From assembly GCA_030272155.1 (NCBI GenBank), contig CP126205.1, positions 4,080,501 through 4,144,500 of the forward strand: 64,000 nucleotides of DNA, read 5' to 3'. The position numbers and the translations under genes were made by a program. Below are positions 1 through 11,812 of the stretch, piece by piece. The notes under the pieces are model-generated. The model was not told the origin of the DNA. It worked only from the letters and a program-made list of their open reading frames with translations, and made no database searches. Origin of the DNA: Tetradesmus obliquus. Its lineage: Eukaryota > Chlorophyta > Chlorophyceae > Sphaeropleales > Scenedesmaceae. Each line of letters begins with the position of its first letter. The first letter of the stretch is position 1.

Positions 1-367
1 GAGCAGATCAGGTGCGGCCGCGCATGAATGAATGATTGACCCAAGTGTGGTTTGTTGATAGTTTACATTCGCGTAGGTTAAGGAAAGTTGTGTGTGTGAC
101 GAGCTGCAGCCAGCTGAGCTTCCTGCTGCATGCCGCCCTGCCTGTTCACTAGGAGGGGCAGTCCCGCTGGAGTGGTGCGGGGCCCCATTGGCGGCATTGC
201 TGTGGCTTGCCTGGTAACATGCTGCTGCTGGTGCAACGGAGTAGTTTGCAGCGTCGCCGTCTTCTTCCTGTTCTATGATGGCTGTCAATGATGACTGCCT
301 GTCAACGTATAGGCTCATTCTTTCAAACAGCTACATGTATGTATGTGCAATGACTGGCTGATTGCAG

Positions 368-404
368 CGTGGACATCCTGGACTGGGAGAAGCCGCGCCG
401 CGTG
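368..404 (+). repeat. Truncated upstream copy of the 492-663 meckelin exon
   Basis: After a CAG acceptor the sequence encodes VDILDWEKPRR, almost the start of the true exon (VDIFFLDWEKPRR), then diverges. It lacks the rest of the exon and a matching donor, so it looks like a non-functional exon fragment left in the intron. Confidence 0.75.
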
Positions 405-491
405 CCCAGTGGCCGCCTGCATGTGCAAAGTACAACTTCTGCAAACCAACAAAGTGTGCACACCACACATGTACTCAAACCTGACATGCAG

Positions 492-3400
492 CGTGGACAT
501 TTTCTTCCTGGACTGGGAGAAGCCGCGCCGCGTGCTGGCCAAGGGCGGGGGCCGCGAAGAGCCCGGGCCCGTGAGCGCGTGGCGCGGGCTGCTGGTGGCC
601 AACGAGTGGAACGAGCTGCAAACAGCACGCCTGACCTGCCCCAGCTTCACGCTGATCTTCATGGTGCGGCTCTTGATGGTTATTATATCACAACAGTGTT
701 ATGTAACATAACTTATGTTCGTCACTTATGTTCATCACTGCACTGCGTATATGAGCTCTATTTGCAGCGAGCGACTTGCAGTGGGATTGGATGTGGCAAA
801 AGGCCCCCACCACAAAAGCTGCGCTGTTTGATGCAAGCGCTGCCATTGCAGCTGCTGCTTTGCTCACCCGGTGATGATGATGCTGTTGGCGCATGCCGTT
901 TGCCAGGTGTTCATCCTGCAAGGCGCCAACATGCAGGCGGCAGCCTACATCAATCCAGACCAAAATGACTACTCGAGCTACGCCAACGTGCAGCAGAGCA
1001 TGCTGCTGCGGTTTGGCATTGCTGCAGTGTGGTTCCTGGTGCTGGGGGTTGCGCAGGTGAGCTGAACACACATTGCAGCTGGCAGCAAGCTGTACATGGC
1101 CCCTTCAGCCATTGCAAGTACGCCAACAGCGCACAGAGGTGCAGCAACAATCATGCTTGCAACGCGCGCAGCCACTTGGATGTGCCGCTGGAAGGTCAAC
1201 TGTGCCCCGTTCTTCGCCATGGGTTTAAAAGCTGGCAACCGCTGACGCAGGCGTGGCACAGCCCAGCAAAAAGCAGCAGCGGCTTGTGACAGCACACTGC
1301 CAAAGCTCCAACACATGCAGGCCTCATGCTGCACAGCAGCCATCGTCGACTTGCTTGTCTCGCTTACCGCCTGGGCATGCATCTGCTGCAGGTGCTGTGG
1401 AAGGTGGCTGTGGTGCACCGCTTTGCCGGCCACCCGCTGCACGGCTTCATTGACTTGCTGTTCCTGGCCAACACCAGCGCTGATAAGTTATGTTCGCTGT
1501 TGCCTGCACATGTACCGTGTGCAGGTGCTTGGGAAGGTGGCTGTGGTGCACCGCTTTGCCGGCCACCCGCTGCACGGCTTTATAGACCTGCTGTTCCTGG
1601 CCAACACCAGCGCTGATATGTTCTGTTTGCTTGTGTGCTCTTGCCTGCACACGTACCTTGTGCAGGTGCTTGGGAAGGTGGCTGTGGTGCACCGCTTTGC
1701 CGGCCACCCGCTGCGCGGCTTTATAGACCTGCTGTTCCTGGCCAACACCAGCGCTGATATGTTCTGTTTGCTTGTGTGCTGTTGCCTGCACACGTACCTT
1801 GTGCAGGTGCTTGGGAAGGTGGCTGTGGTGCACCGCTTTGCCGGCCACCCGCTGCACGGCTTTATAGACCTGCTGTTCCTGGCCAACACCAGCGCTGATA
1901 TGTTCTGTTTGCTTGTGTGCTCTTGCCTGCACACGTACCTTGTGCAGGTGCTTTGGAAGGTGGCTGTGGTGCACCGCTTTGCCGGCCACCCGCTGCACGG
2001 CTTTATAGACCTGCTGTTCCTGGCCAACACCAGCGCCATCATCCTGGATGAGCGCCACAGCGGCTACTACCTGCACGGCCGCAACCAGATGCACCACTCG
2101 GGTGCGTGGCCATGCATGCCATCATCATCATGTTTACCCATAGCATCAACGCCATCGGCCCCGCGCCATGCATGCCAGATGGTTGGTGCGCGTTCAGAAT
2201 CCGCCTGGTGGAATTGCTTTACAGCTGTGCTGATTGCGGAACCAGGCTCTTGCAATGTAGTGCTTGCCAAACACACGGCTGTCAGCTGGCAGCTAGGCAG
2301 CCATACGTATGGCTGCAAGGCGGCACTGTGTACATGCTTTTTTCCTTGCTGACACACTCTGTTGCTGTTGCTGGTGCTGCTGCTGCCCGCCTGCAGACAC
2401 ATCGCTGGCTGAACTGAATGGCGATTTGCTGCGGGAAGAAGAGGGCCTGGTGGCAGGCAGGGGGCTCATCACAGGGTACACAGGTGAGGCGCTGCTACTG
2501 CCCGGCTGTGCTGCTGCCTCGGCTGCGTTGGCTGCACAATGCACTGCTTTGCCAAACCGCTTGTTGGTGCAGTGCCCACAAGGTGACACATGCCCTGCAT
2601 CGCTGTACCCTCAGGACGCTTCTGCAGCGCTTTGCGATAGGCTACCGTAGCGGACACCTCACTGCATGTCCGCTTGCTCTTGCCTGTCATGTTCCACCAT
2701 ACACCTGCACACCGCCTGCCCCTTTCCCCCACCAGGCAGCGTGGCCAGCATCAGCGGCGGCCTGCTGGCCTCAGGGCCGGATGCAGCAGCACTGAATGAC
2801 AACCAGGTCTTCCTGATGCACGTGTCGCCCGAGCTGCGGCGGCGCTACGAGAGCACGCTGCTGAGCCAGGTGGAGCAGGTGGGCGGGGCGCGCTGGTGTT
2901 GTGGCAGCTACCTGTTTTTACAACTGCCGATGTTTCAAGCGGCACAAAGCGTGCAGCAAGCAGTCTGCTACTGGTTTGCATGCGCACCGGCGCAGCAAAC
3001 ACGTAGCCGCATGTTCAGGCAGGGAACGCTGCTGTCTCCAGCGATATAACACAGTTAAGTATACCGCTGACGTGCCAACTCTACTTGCCTGTGGCACGCA
3101 CCCCTCTGCCCCTCTGCTTACTATGCACAGGCTGCACAGGAGCAGCGGGCCAACAAGGGCGCAGTGACCAGCGCAGTGCGTGGGCCCAGCCGGCCGAGAG
3201 GCAGCAGCATGAGCGCCTCAGCATCCATTGCTGAGGCCTTCAAGGCAGCGCTGGATGAAGTGGAGAGGAACTACAGCACACAGGTTTGTTTGGTGGATGG
3301 GGAGCACACACTGCAGGGGAAGCTAAGATTGCCCAGGCCTCGCTTTGCTTGCACTGCACGGCGCGTAGTGGTGCTGCTGGTTGCTGTGTGCTCACCATTC

Positions 3401-3827
3401 ACCAGCTTCCTTGACTTGTACTGCTGCCTCTACTCCACCTGGCACTGCTGCATTTACATTGGCCGGCATACCTGCTGTACCAATGGTACTGATGTGCTCA
3501 TCATCTTCCTTTTGTTAACCACAGGTGATCATCCCCACCTACTGGCAGCGCATGTTCCGGCTGCCGCCTACAGCAGCAGCCAGCAGCACGCTGCTCACAC
3601 ACGACTTCCATGCCGGCTTCGCCTCGGTGCTGTTTTATGGCCAGGAGCTGCGCCTGTTTGTGTTTGAGGCGCTGCTGTTCTGCAGCCTGCACATGACGCT
3701 GGGCAATGCGGCTGTTGCGGGCTTTATCACGCTGCTGGTGCAGCGGCTGCTGGCAGTGGTGCGGCGGCACTGGGGCGAGAACAACCTGTCTCGCAAGACG
3801 CTTGTGGACCGGCATTTCTTGATTTGA
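492..3827 (+). CDS. TMEM67: Meckelin (TMEM67/MKS3), C-terminal ~386 residues; 5' part lies outside the window
   Basis: Meckelin is a multi-pass membrane protein of the ciliary transition zone (MKS module). Seen: exons at 492-663, 907-1056, 1948-2101, 2397-2483, 2736-2878, 3131-3283 and 3525-3827, whose phases join without a break and end in TGA. Family landmarks in order are FFLDWEKPRRV, VANEWNELQT, a hydrophobic segment near GIAAVWFLVLGVAQ, GYYLHGRNQMHHS, FASVLFYGQELRLFVFEALL and the terminal SRKTLVDRHFLI, which corresponds to the KTLVDQRFLI end of animal meckelins. The N-terminal cysteine-rich part must lie upstream of position 1. Fragments of three of these exons are duplicated nearby. The gene implies an alga that builds cilia or did so recently. 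The family call is firm; the exact start of the exon at 1948 is less so, because upstream copies could also be spliced. Confidence 0.9.
1392..2039 (+). repeat. Five tandem copies of the first ~92 bp of a meckelin exon, period mostly 141 bp
   Basis: Copies begin after CAG at 1392, 1525, 1666, 1807 and 1948 (spacings 133, 141, 141 and 141). Each encodes VAVVHRFAGHPL followed by GFIDLLFLANTSA. Only the last continues into the conserved IILDERHSGYYLHG. The 141-bp unit is 47 codons and the array stays open in one frame from about 1315 to 2352. It could therefore be translated through as a 47-residue protein repeat instead of being spliced out. By family comparison a single copy is expected. Confidence 0.85.
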
Positions 3828-3908
3828 CAGGGATGACAGTGGCAGGCACTGCCACTGGGTGTTCATGAGTGATGTTGACCAGCCATGACAGTCATTGATG
3901 TGTCTTAG

Positions 3909-4030
3909 GCGCTGCTGTTCTGCAGCCTGCACATGACGTCGGGCAGTGTAGTTTTCCTCTCTCAAAGCTGCCGTGGCGGGCTTTATCACACTGCTGGTGC
4001 AGCGGCTGCTGGCGGTGACTGCGAAGCTGG
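3909..4030 (+). repeat. Partial duplicate of the last meckelin exon, downstream of the stop
   Basis: Two blocks match the terminal exon: 3909-3940 repeats the sequence for ALLFCSLHMT, and 3968-4030 repeats AVAGFITLLVQRLLAV. They are out of register with each other and lie past the TGA, so they are exon debris or part of a 3' UTR. Confidence 0.75.
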
Positions 4031-4130
4031 GGCTCGCATCTGCTGCCTCGAAAGCAGGTGTGGCGGATGGATGTCGCATGTGTGCCTCGCTGGTCAAGGC
4101 TGGCACTGCGAGACTCTGCTTTGAGCCTAA

Positions 4131-4697
4131 GCAAGGGGGTGTTGACTCCCCTTAACTCCTGTCACACCCCTTGGGGCGGAGGGGTAAATGGTGGAAGTTA
4201 GTGGTTCTGCTTGCACAGCTGTGTTGTACGTGGTCTGAAAGGGCCAAAGCAACATAGTGAAATTTATGATTTTTTTAACCTCTGCTACCTCCCATCCTAC
4301 CTCCCAACTTCCACGAATATAGGTTGTCCCACTGATTTTTAACTGCTAACTTCCCATAGAGAGCCTCTTCTCTGGGAGTCAAGGGAAGTTAGGGCAGCAG
4401 CTAAATCTCCTAAAATCCAGGCTATCACTCATGCCTCCCCGCACGTGCCTTGCCACTAAATCCCACTAGCCCCCAACTTCCCCAATTTTCGCTTTGCCCA
4501 CTGAAATTAAACCCCCAACTTCCACTGTTTCGCCCCCCTCTTTTGTAAAATTGAGAATCTAGTGGATGTTACCATACACGCAGCCTTGTGACGCTTCTTA
4601 ATATATTTCTGCCGATTCAAAAGTACTAAATTCCACCATTTACCCTTCTGCCCCAAGGGGTGTGACAGGAGTTGAGGGGAGTCAACACCCCCTTGCG
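4131..4697. mobile_element. MITE-like non-autonomous DNA transposon, 567 bp
   Basis: The ends form long imperfect terminal inverted repeats of about 70 bp: the left end reads GCAAGGGGGTGTTGACTCCC and the right end is its near-perfect reverse complement. A TAA flanks each side (4128-4130 and 4698-4700), consistent with a 3-bp target duplication of the PIF/Harbinger type. The interior has no coding potential and holds repeated AACTTCCAC motifs. The superfamily assignment is an inference from target-site length only. Confidence 0.8.
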
Positions 4698-5358
4698 TAA
4701 GCTGGTACCTCCTAGCTAATAGCTACGATGATGAGCCTCTGGCTGCGACTTTGGCAGCACACAGCACATGGAGCAACCCACTTGTTTGTTTGAGCAGGCC
4801 TGACATGCCATGTGCCAGTGCCGAGCTCAGCTCACCTGCTGAGGGCCTCAGCAGGCTGCCGAGTCAGCAGTGTTTGATAATTCGGGCAGATCAGCACAGC
4901 AACACGATGATAAGACTGCTAGGACGTCCGTGGCGTCACGTGTTTGTAGATACGTAGTAGATAAGCTTGCAGTTCTGTTGAAACTGCTGGTGTCACCAGC
5001 AGTATGTTGCTGCTGCTCTCCACTGCTATCTGCAAGGATGGCATGTCATGCAAAATGGGTTTTTAGGCCAGGTTCTACGTGGTGTTTCAGGAAATCGTAT
5101 GTACTTACGTATTGGATTTTCAATGTCGCTCGAGCCTGGGCTGCCTGCTGCATAGTACGTTGTGCACCTGCCAGCTGACACACCACTGCTTCCATGCTCA
5201 GCGACCAGACAGGCCGGATCAGCGTGGCAATCACGTGTCTGCCATGCAAAGTACTCCTTGAAAGATCAGTACACGAGTACCAGGTCTGGTCGTTGATTTG
5301 AGAAGTGTGCGACAAGTCACTGCCCATGGGCCAGGGGACTCGCTGCCAAGTCCAACCG
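4698..5358. other. Intergenic stretch, no gene seen
   Basis: No ORF with family character is visible between the MITE and tandem-family copy 1. The promoter and 5' UTR of copy 1 must lie here, but I see no convincing core-promoter motif. Confidence 0.5.
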
Positions 5359-7419
5359 ATGCATGCTAGCGTGTATGAGCGAGGGTCGGGCAAAGATGAG
5401 CTTGTGGCCAAAAAGAAGGCGCTGAGCGGGGTTCGGAGACGAGTGGAAAAGCTGCAGGTGGGTTCAGTTTCGCGCTTCCGACATCGTCCAGCACTGTTTA
5501 CGAACGCGCTTGTATCAGTTTTGTTTCCTTGTTGGTAATTTTGTCGTTGACTGTGGCACTGTGTAGAGCACCGTGCCGCTCTAGCTGCTCATGCAGCACC
5601 CTTCCTGTGCCCTTGCCACTGTCCTGCAGGAGGAGAATGCACGCCTCACACACCAGCATCAGCTGCTCGAATAATTGTGCAAATGTTTGGATTGGTTCAG
5701 GCACATGCAGCTGCATGCACTGCTAGCAGATCATGAGCTGATGCTGGGAGACGATGCCAGCCAGCAGCTGACACCAGACAGCATGCAGCAGCAGTTCACC
5801 CACCTGTTGGAAACAGAGGTCGAGCTGCAGCTACTGCAGCAGCTGTCCAGCCTGCAAGTCTCCCAGCAAAACAGCAGCACGGCCTGTGCTGCACTGCCTG
5901 CATCAGCCCTTGACAGCAGCCAGGCTAGCAGGCAAGGGCCTCCTGCAAGCAGCAGCCATCTGGTCGCACCGCCAGGTGGTATGCTGTGGCAGATGAAGCA
6001 GGCAGTGCAGCAGCCTTGGCCGCACAGCTGCTCCAGTGCAGGCGACATCACACTACCAGAGCTGATGGAGCACTTCAGGGCAACAGTGCACACCTTGTCT
6101 GTGCAGCTGGTGCAGTTTGATGCCTGCCAGCAAGCAGCTGCGCAGGCGGAGCCGCTCCACATCTTGCGGAGCACGATACTGCAGCACAATCGTGTGATTA
6201 TTGAGATTTACGGCTGCAGCCGCGCACTACATTTGGTGACGTCTTTGCAGCTGGTGAGGCACGCCGCAGCGCCGTTGCGCACTGCAGCTGGTGGTGCCTG
6301 ATCCTGCGTGTTTGCTATTACCGGCCATAGCAACAACAGCTCGCCAGCGCTGCTTCAACCTGCAGACAGTCAAGCAGGACACCGTGCATCACTGTTGGCA
6401 GGGCGCATGTGTTTCTGGCGATTGCTATGCTGCATGCACGCGTGCTCTTTTGTGCAGCTGCTGTGCTCTGCACGAAGTACTGTCGCTCAGCAGGACTGCA
6501 ACTTGCAAGCTGTATTGACGGTCCTGCAATGCTTGCACCTCCTTCTGCTGCTGTTGCAGACCAATGCAGAGACAGGGGAGCCGCTGCTGGAGCCAGACAT
6601 TCAGCGCATTGCGCGGGTGGTTGACGGCCTGCAGCTGAGCAAGCAGCAGCAGCACAACATCGCCCAGGGTGCCATCTTGGCACACAAGCTGCTCGCACCT
6701 GTGCTGGCAGAGCTGAGGGAGCTGCAGCTGCAGCAGGGTGGCAAGTGCACAGCCGCTGCCGCTGCTGACAGCAAGGCAGCAGAGGCAGCAGATGTCGCAG
6801 CTGCAGCAGCTGGCAGGTGCGATGCCCGCGGCAGCAGCAGCAATGCTGCTGCTGCTGCCGTGTTAGATGAGGACGATGCGGCTGGTGCTGAGAAGGCTGC
6901 GGCGGGCAGCTTGGAGCGCAGGCAGTCGCTGCTGCTGCAGCAGCAGCGCTCGACCAGGATGAGGCTGCTGATGGGCAAGGTGAGGGGTGCTGTGGTGCTT
7001 TGCAATGAGGATGTGTGTGTTTCAGTCCTGCAAGTGCTCTGGTGTTGTCAGAGCGGCGCCGCGGTGTGTTTCGGTGCGCTAGGATGAGGTGACATCCTGC
7101 AAGTGTACTGGTGCTGTCACCACCTCAGAGGTGCACACCATGCATGGTGCTCTGTTGTGCGGCTGCTGTGCGTTGTGCCAGTTGCTGGCAGCATAGCGAT
7201 GTCTAAGAGTCTTGCTAGCATGGGGTTGGTCGCTAACGCTCTGGCCGCTGTGTGCGTTTGTTGGGCGGTGGCTGGATCTCGCTGCTGCTGGCCCTGCGCA
7301 TGTGCTGTTGCTGTGATCGTCACCGCCGTTGCTACTGTTTGCAGGGGGCGTCTCTGCGCGCATGCTTTGCGAACTACCTGTACGGCCAGCTGACTTGGGT
7401 GCAGCTTGCACGCTTGTTC
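5359..7419 (+). pseudogene. Tandem coiled-coil/bZIP-like family, copy 1: premature stop and missing last exon
   Basis: Four of the family's five exons are present with intact phases: 5359-5457, 5630-6253, 6560-6979 and 7345-7419. Exon 1 is 33 codons (starts MHASVYERGSG, ends RRVEKLQ). Exon 2 starts EENARLTHQHQLLE and then meets TAA at 5672-5674, where the other copies have Glu or Gly. Exons 3 and 4 carry the family blocks SKQQQHNIAQGA and NYLYGQLTWVQLARLF. The last exon (family motif LMxPxYP) was not found downstream; a transposon-like gene and 118-bp repeats occupy that place. The rest of the frame stays open, so the lesion is recent, or the stop is a sequence error. Function of the family is unknown. 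Confidence 0.7.
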
Positions 7420-7572
7420 GTAAGTACCTTGGGCTGGAGTCAGCAAGCAAAGGCATACCCGCAAGGTTGTGTTGTGTTCAGTGCTGTTGCCCTGTCGCAC
7501 TAAAGAGCACACCTCTGGGGGAAGTTGGTGCTGAGCGGCTTGCATACCCACAGATGCAGTTGCGCCTATGCT

Positions 7573-7840
7573 GAGGCAGTGATGAGCAACAGCACCACGC
7601 TGCATCATTGTGGTGCATTCCCTACGCTGGATCTGATGCAGTCCTGTTTCAACCTGTTTAACACTGCTTACACAGGCGCAACACGGTGCAGAGGCAGTGA
7701 TGAGCAACAGCACCACGCTGCATCATCGTGGTGCATTCCCTACGCTGGATCTGATGCAGTCCTGTTTCAACCTGTTTAACACTGCTTACACAGGCGCAAC
7801 ACTGTGCCGAGGCAGTGATGAGCAACAGCACCACGCTGCA
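7573..7840 (+). repeat. 118-bp tandem repeat, about 2.3 copies, spanning an exon start
   Basis: The motif GCAGTGATGAGCAACAGCAC recurs with a 118-bp spacing (copies begin near 7573, 7691 and 7809). Each of the first two full units ends in a CTTACACAG acceptor. Only the last copy runs on into the conserved downstream coding sequence. Confidence 0.85.
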
Positions 7841-10428
7841 TCATCGTCCAGCCCTGGGCAGCTGCTGTTCAGGGAGGGGGGCCCGGTGCTGAAGGCGCTG
7901 GAGCAGCTCATCCTGCTGGTGCGCGCGGGCAAGCTGTCAGGTGGGCACGCTCCTCCTGGTGGGCTTCTGGCAGTTGAGACAGGGCTGCTGGTTTCAGCCT
8001 CATCAGCACCAGCCAGCTGCACCGTGCCCAAAGTCAGCGATCCCAACAACTTGTAGTTGAGAATCGCTGCCAGCTATACCGCATTTCTCATAGTTGATCT
8101 CCTCACAGTGTAGGGGCTTGTGCACCTGTCGTTGCTGCTGTGCAGATCCGCTGCCTGTGGGCCAGATGTACCACAACGACTTTGCTGAGGTGCCCGGCAA
8201 GCTGACTGTGCCGCGCTCCAAGCGCACCACATCCCAGCTGGAGGGCTACCACGGCGCCGCGCTCAACCACGTGGTGCGCGGCTACAACACGAGCGCGGAG
8301 CTGGCCATCCCGCAGCTGACGCTGACAAACCACGCCTGGAATATAGACCGGCTGGTGAGCTTTGTGCCAGATGTCGTGCACAGCAGCAGCAGCAGCCTAC
8401 ACTGCCTGTCATCGGTAGCAGCATGCGTCAGGGGCCATCGCAGCGTGCTGCCGACAGCAACCGTCTTAAAGCAATCCTACTTTCAAACCCTTCCACAGTA
8501 GTGCATGCTGCATGCTGTTTTGTCTGACAGCAGCTTGTATGTGCACCATATTGAACAGTCTTAGGCTGGCTGCAACAGCCAATAGTAGCGTCTGTCACCA
8601 CTTGCTGCTGTCATGCTTGGATGATGTAGGTTGGTAGGAGGTTTCCTGCATGACTCACATGCTCGCCTTCTGGTGCACTGCTGCACAGGTTGTTGCTGGC
8701 AAGATGCGTCAGTACCACTGCTACGACCTGGCGCTGCTGCAGCTGCTGTCCAACAAGCTGCAGCGTCTGGGCTGCGAGCCCCTGCCCGGTGGGTGCTGCA
8801 ATGGTTGTTCATACGTGGCACATCTGTCGCCTAACCCTGTTCTGCAATGTTGGGCTACGAGTTGCTGCTTGGTGGTTTTTACCCGTGCTCTTCAAACATC
8901 CAGCAGCGATTATGTTCATGCTTCCGCAGCATGTAGCCAATGGTAGACACACATTAGAGGTGCGGCTCCGCTGTTGTGCCTGCACCGTGCTGGGAGATGG
9001 CTAAGAACGTGCAATGTGTATGTGCCGTACTGGATCTTGTTGGCAGCGGCGCAGAGCTACTATGTTACAGCTGACGCAAACTGGCCGTCTTGTCATGTGT
9101 CTGCTGCAGATGTGGGCGAGGATCTGCTGCCCTTCCTGGTCAACGACACGGTGAATGTCAGCGCGCTGCGCAGCGCAATGCAGGACATGTCCTGTGTCCA
9201 GGTGGAGCCGGGGGTGCTGCCAGAAACTCAGCAGCAAGCGGAGCAGCTGGAGGATGACATGCCTGAGGGGGAGGACGACGTGCTAGCAGCTGAGTGGTTC
9301 CAGGAGCAGCGCCTGCACCCTGAGCGGCACCCAGTGGCTGCAGCTGCAGCTGCAGCTGCGCCTCTGCAGGTCCCTGTTGCCCCGTGGCTGCAGGACGCAG
9401 GCGCTGCCAGCAGGGCAGACGCCCCAGTTGGGGCGGTGCCTATGTCAGGAGCCACAACAGGGACCGCGGCAGGTGGGGCGGCTGCTGCAGGTGCAACAGC
9501 AAGGGAGGCGGCAGCTGCAGCAGCAAGCGAGGCTGCTGCTGCTGCTGCTGCTGCTGCAGCAAGCGAGATGGCTGCTGCTGCAGCTGCAGCAGCATCTGGC
9601 CGGGTGGCAGGGCCATCATACGCACCACTGGCGGCTGGTGCTGAGCTCGGCAGCACTGCCAGCATGCTGGCACCCACAAGTGCAGCAGGCGGCTACTGCA
9701 CAATTGAGGTGGGTGGCCACAGCCGCGCAACTCTGGATGTAGCTGCAGCAACCGGCACAGGCACAGCTTTGCTTGGCAAGCGCAGCCATGCCAGCCGCCG
9801 CGGTGCTACCTATGCAGAGATGGTGCGGCCTGTGACTGGGAAGCTGGAGTGGGATGTGTTCAGGCGCCTGCTGAGGACCTGCACAACTAGAAAGGGCATC
9901 GATTTTCAGCGCTTGGGAGATTTGTGGGATGAGGAGATGGAGGAGATGCCTGCGCTGACACCCAACAGCACCACCACATTGAAAGCAGCTGAGAAAGAGT
10001 ATTCACACTACCTGGCACTGAAGCAATCTGTGTGCGCTGCGCAGGAGGCTGATGCTGCTCCAAGCGGACATGGCGGGAGCTCTGCAGCAGCTGCAGCTGC
10101 CAACAGCACAGCTGCAGTGCTCGGGGCAACCACCATAGCTGCTGGAGCAGGTGTCCTGCCCTTTGTGCAGGCAGCACAGCTTGCTGGCATCAGCCAGCTT
10201 GTCCGCACTGCCCAGGGCCAGCAGGTGGTGAGACCGCTTGCAGTGCAGCAGCGTGCGCAGGCAAGCCTAGCAGCTGCCGCTGTACCGCGCCCGGTGGTGC
10301 TGCAGCAGGCCTTGCTGGCCCAGCGTCCAACCAGGCTGCTGTACTCCTGCAGCAGCAGCAGCAGCAGCTGCTGCAGCAGGCATTGGTGCAGCAGGCGCTC
10401 GTGCAGCAGCAGCAGCAGCAGATGCTAG
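7794..10428 (+). CDS. Probable transposon-derived protein with a QLEGYH...NHAWNIDR core; 5' end unresolved
   Basis: Exons 7794-7940, 8146-8354, 8689-8788 and 9110-10428 join in phase. The first exon needs an upstream exon that I could not place. Conserved-looking blocks in order are GPVLKALEQLILLVRAGKLS, DPLPVGQMYHNDF, RTTSQLEGYHGAALNHVV, NHAWNIDRL and MRQYHCYDLALLQLL. The pattern of a Cys/Arg-rich lead, S-x-LEGYH and WNIDR resembles the C-terminal part of large eukaryotic transposon proteins as I remember them; this is inference, not a search result. The last exon adds an acidic stretch, long poly-Ala and a helical segment (WDVFRRLL...IDFQRLGDLWDEE). It ends near 10428 in one frame, while an overlapping frame (10383-10577) continues as poly-Gln, suggesting a slip in the CAG tract. 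It may be a domesticated or decaying element. Confidence 0.4.
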
Positions 10429-10516
10429 CACAAGGCCAACATCAGCATCTCCTGCAGCAGCAACAGCAGCAGCTGCTGCAACAGCAGCAGCAACAGCAGC
10501 AGCTGCTGCAACAGCT

Positions 10517-10567
<51 letters not shown>

Positions 10568-10760
10568 GCAGCCATGAAGTGCTTGTCCTTAGGTGCTGGT
10601 GCTGTTGCTTGATAAATTTTCATTGGCTGCTCTGGTCCTGCAGCAGCAGCTGCGGCTGCAGAAGACAATGGTGCAGCAGGCATGGGTGCAGCAGGCGCTT
10701 GTACACTGTACATACAGCGGCAGCAGGAAGGCAAAGGTGGTTGCGCAAGGTCAGCAGCAG
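10345..10760 (+). repeat. CAG/CTG tract with a partial downstream duplicate
   Basis: 10345-10573 is almost pure CAG-type repeat (poly-Gln in one frame). A related segment recurs at about 10630-10760: CAGGCATGGGTGCAGCAGGC matches 10379-10398 with one change. The second copy is outside any convincing reading frame. Confidence 0.8.
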
Positions 10761-11812
10761 CAGTCAGGGAGTGGGCCTTAGCTGCTGGGAGCTGCTTTGT
10801 TACTACTGAATGTCTTTTGTGCTTGGCCTCCACAGGCCTGGTGGTTGGGTTTATGCCTAGGGAATGGCATTGTTGATATTCAGGCTACAAATGGTGATGA
10901 GTTTCAACAAATGACGGCAGCGGTGATGGCAGAAACACATTTTACTGCACCGTGAGTGATAGTTGCCATGGCAGATCATCTTGTATCAATTGAGTGACTG
11001 CAAGTGCCACTTGAACGGTTCTGACAGCTCTTTCAGTTTGTGCACAGTCTCTGCTGGTTGACTTTCTGTATAACCTGCAGCTTTATCTGTGGCGCTGGAA
11101 CCGGCAATGTGTTGGTTGCGCTGGAACCGGCAGATTTCTTTACATGCTGCTGACAGGCTGCTCAGCACTGCTGTCATGTCACTGCTGGCGGCAGTGCTGG
11201 TGTGTTTTTTGCCACACATGTCATGGTGCCCATATGCAAGGTACCTTTGCAGGTTGTACGTTGTTGATGATATGTTGCCCGCAGGTGATTGCTTGAGTTC
11301 GATATATGGCTGGCTTGCGGTTCTCTGCATGCCTCTGAATGTTGTGCTGCACAACTGCCTTGGCAGTGCAGCTCAGGCTGCCTCAGTCCAGCAGCCCCAG
11401 GCTGGCAAGGCAGCAATGTCGCACGAGCGAGGTGCACACGTAATTTGCATAATGCTATTGTTCTGTTTCTCGCGTGCGGCGGGCACCAGCTTGAGCTCCC
11501 GTAAGCAGTTTTGAACGCCCGTTACGGGGGCCCTGCGGGCCCTGCGGGCTCCCGTTATCGGTTTTTCGGGGGTAGGCCTCCCGTAAAGGTACCCCAAACT
11601 CCATGACGAGAGCATAGACAATTTGCGGCTTAGGTGGTTCAAGGTTCTGTTGTTTCACTGGTATCTGATGGCCTTTCGTGTTGAACATACCGCAATGTAC
11701 AGTGCAAAGCGTGTTTAGTGTTGTACAGCAGCGGATGGTGACTTACAAGGCGTGAACAGCTTCGTGCTTTGGCAGTCCGACTCGGGTTAAACCGGTGGCA
11801 CGCGAACCGTAG
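10761..11812. other. Intergenic spacer, no gene seen
   Basis: No protein signature. A direct repeat of GCGCTGGAACCGGCA occurs at about 11092 and 11118. A G/C-rich patch at 11514-11575 contains repeated CCCTGCGGG. The start of copy 2 of the tandem family follows at 11813. Confidence 0.4.

Noticed and set aside
5630..6301. Reassigned stop codon (TAA read as an amino acid) in family copy 1
   Set aside because: Other genes end at ordinary TGA/TAA/TAG positions and no conserved residue is encoded by an internal stop elsewhere; the aligned residue is Glu/Gly, one or two substitutions from TAA.
10267..10833. Long minus-strand poly-Ala open frame
   Set aside because: It is the antisense of the CAG tract and of the + strand transposon-derived exon; low complexity, no motifs.
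11514..11600. rRNA or tRNA-like G/C-rich patch
   Set aside because: Repeated CCCTGCGGG looked structured but no tRNA cloverleaf or rRNA core could be recognised.
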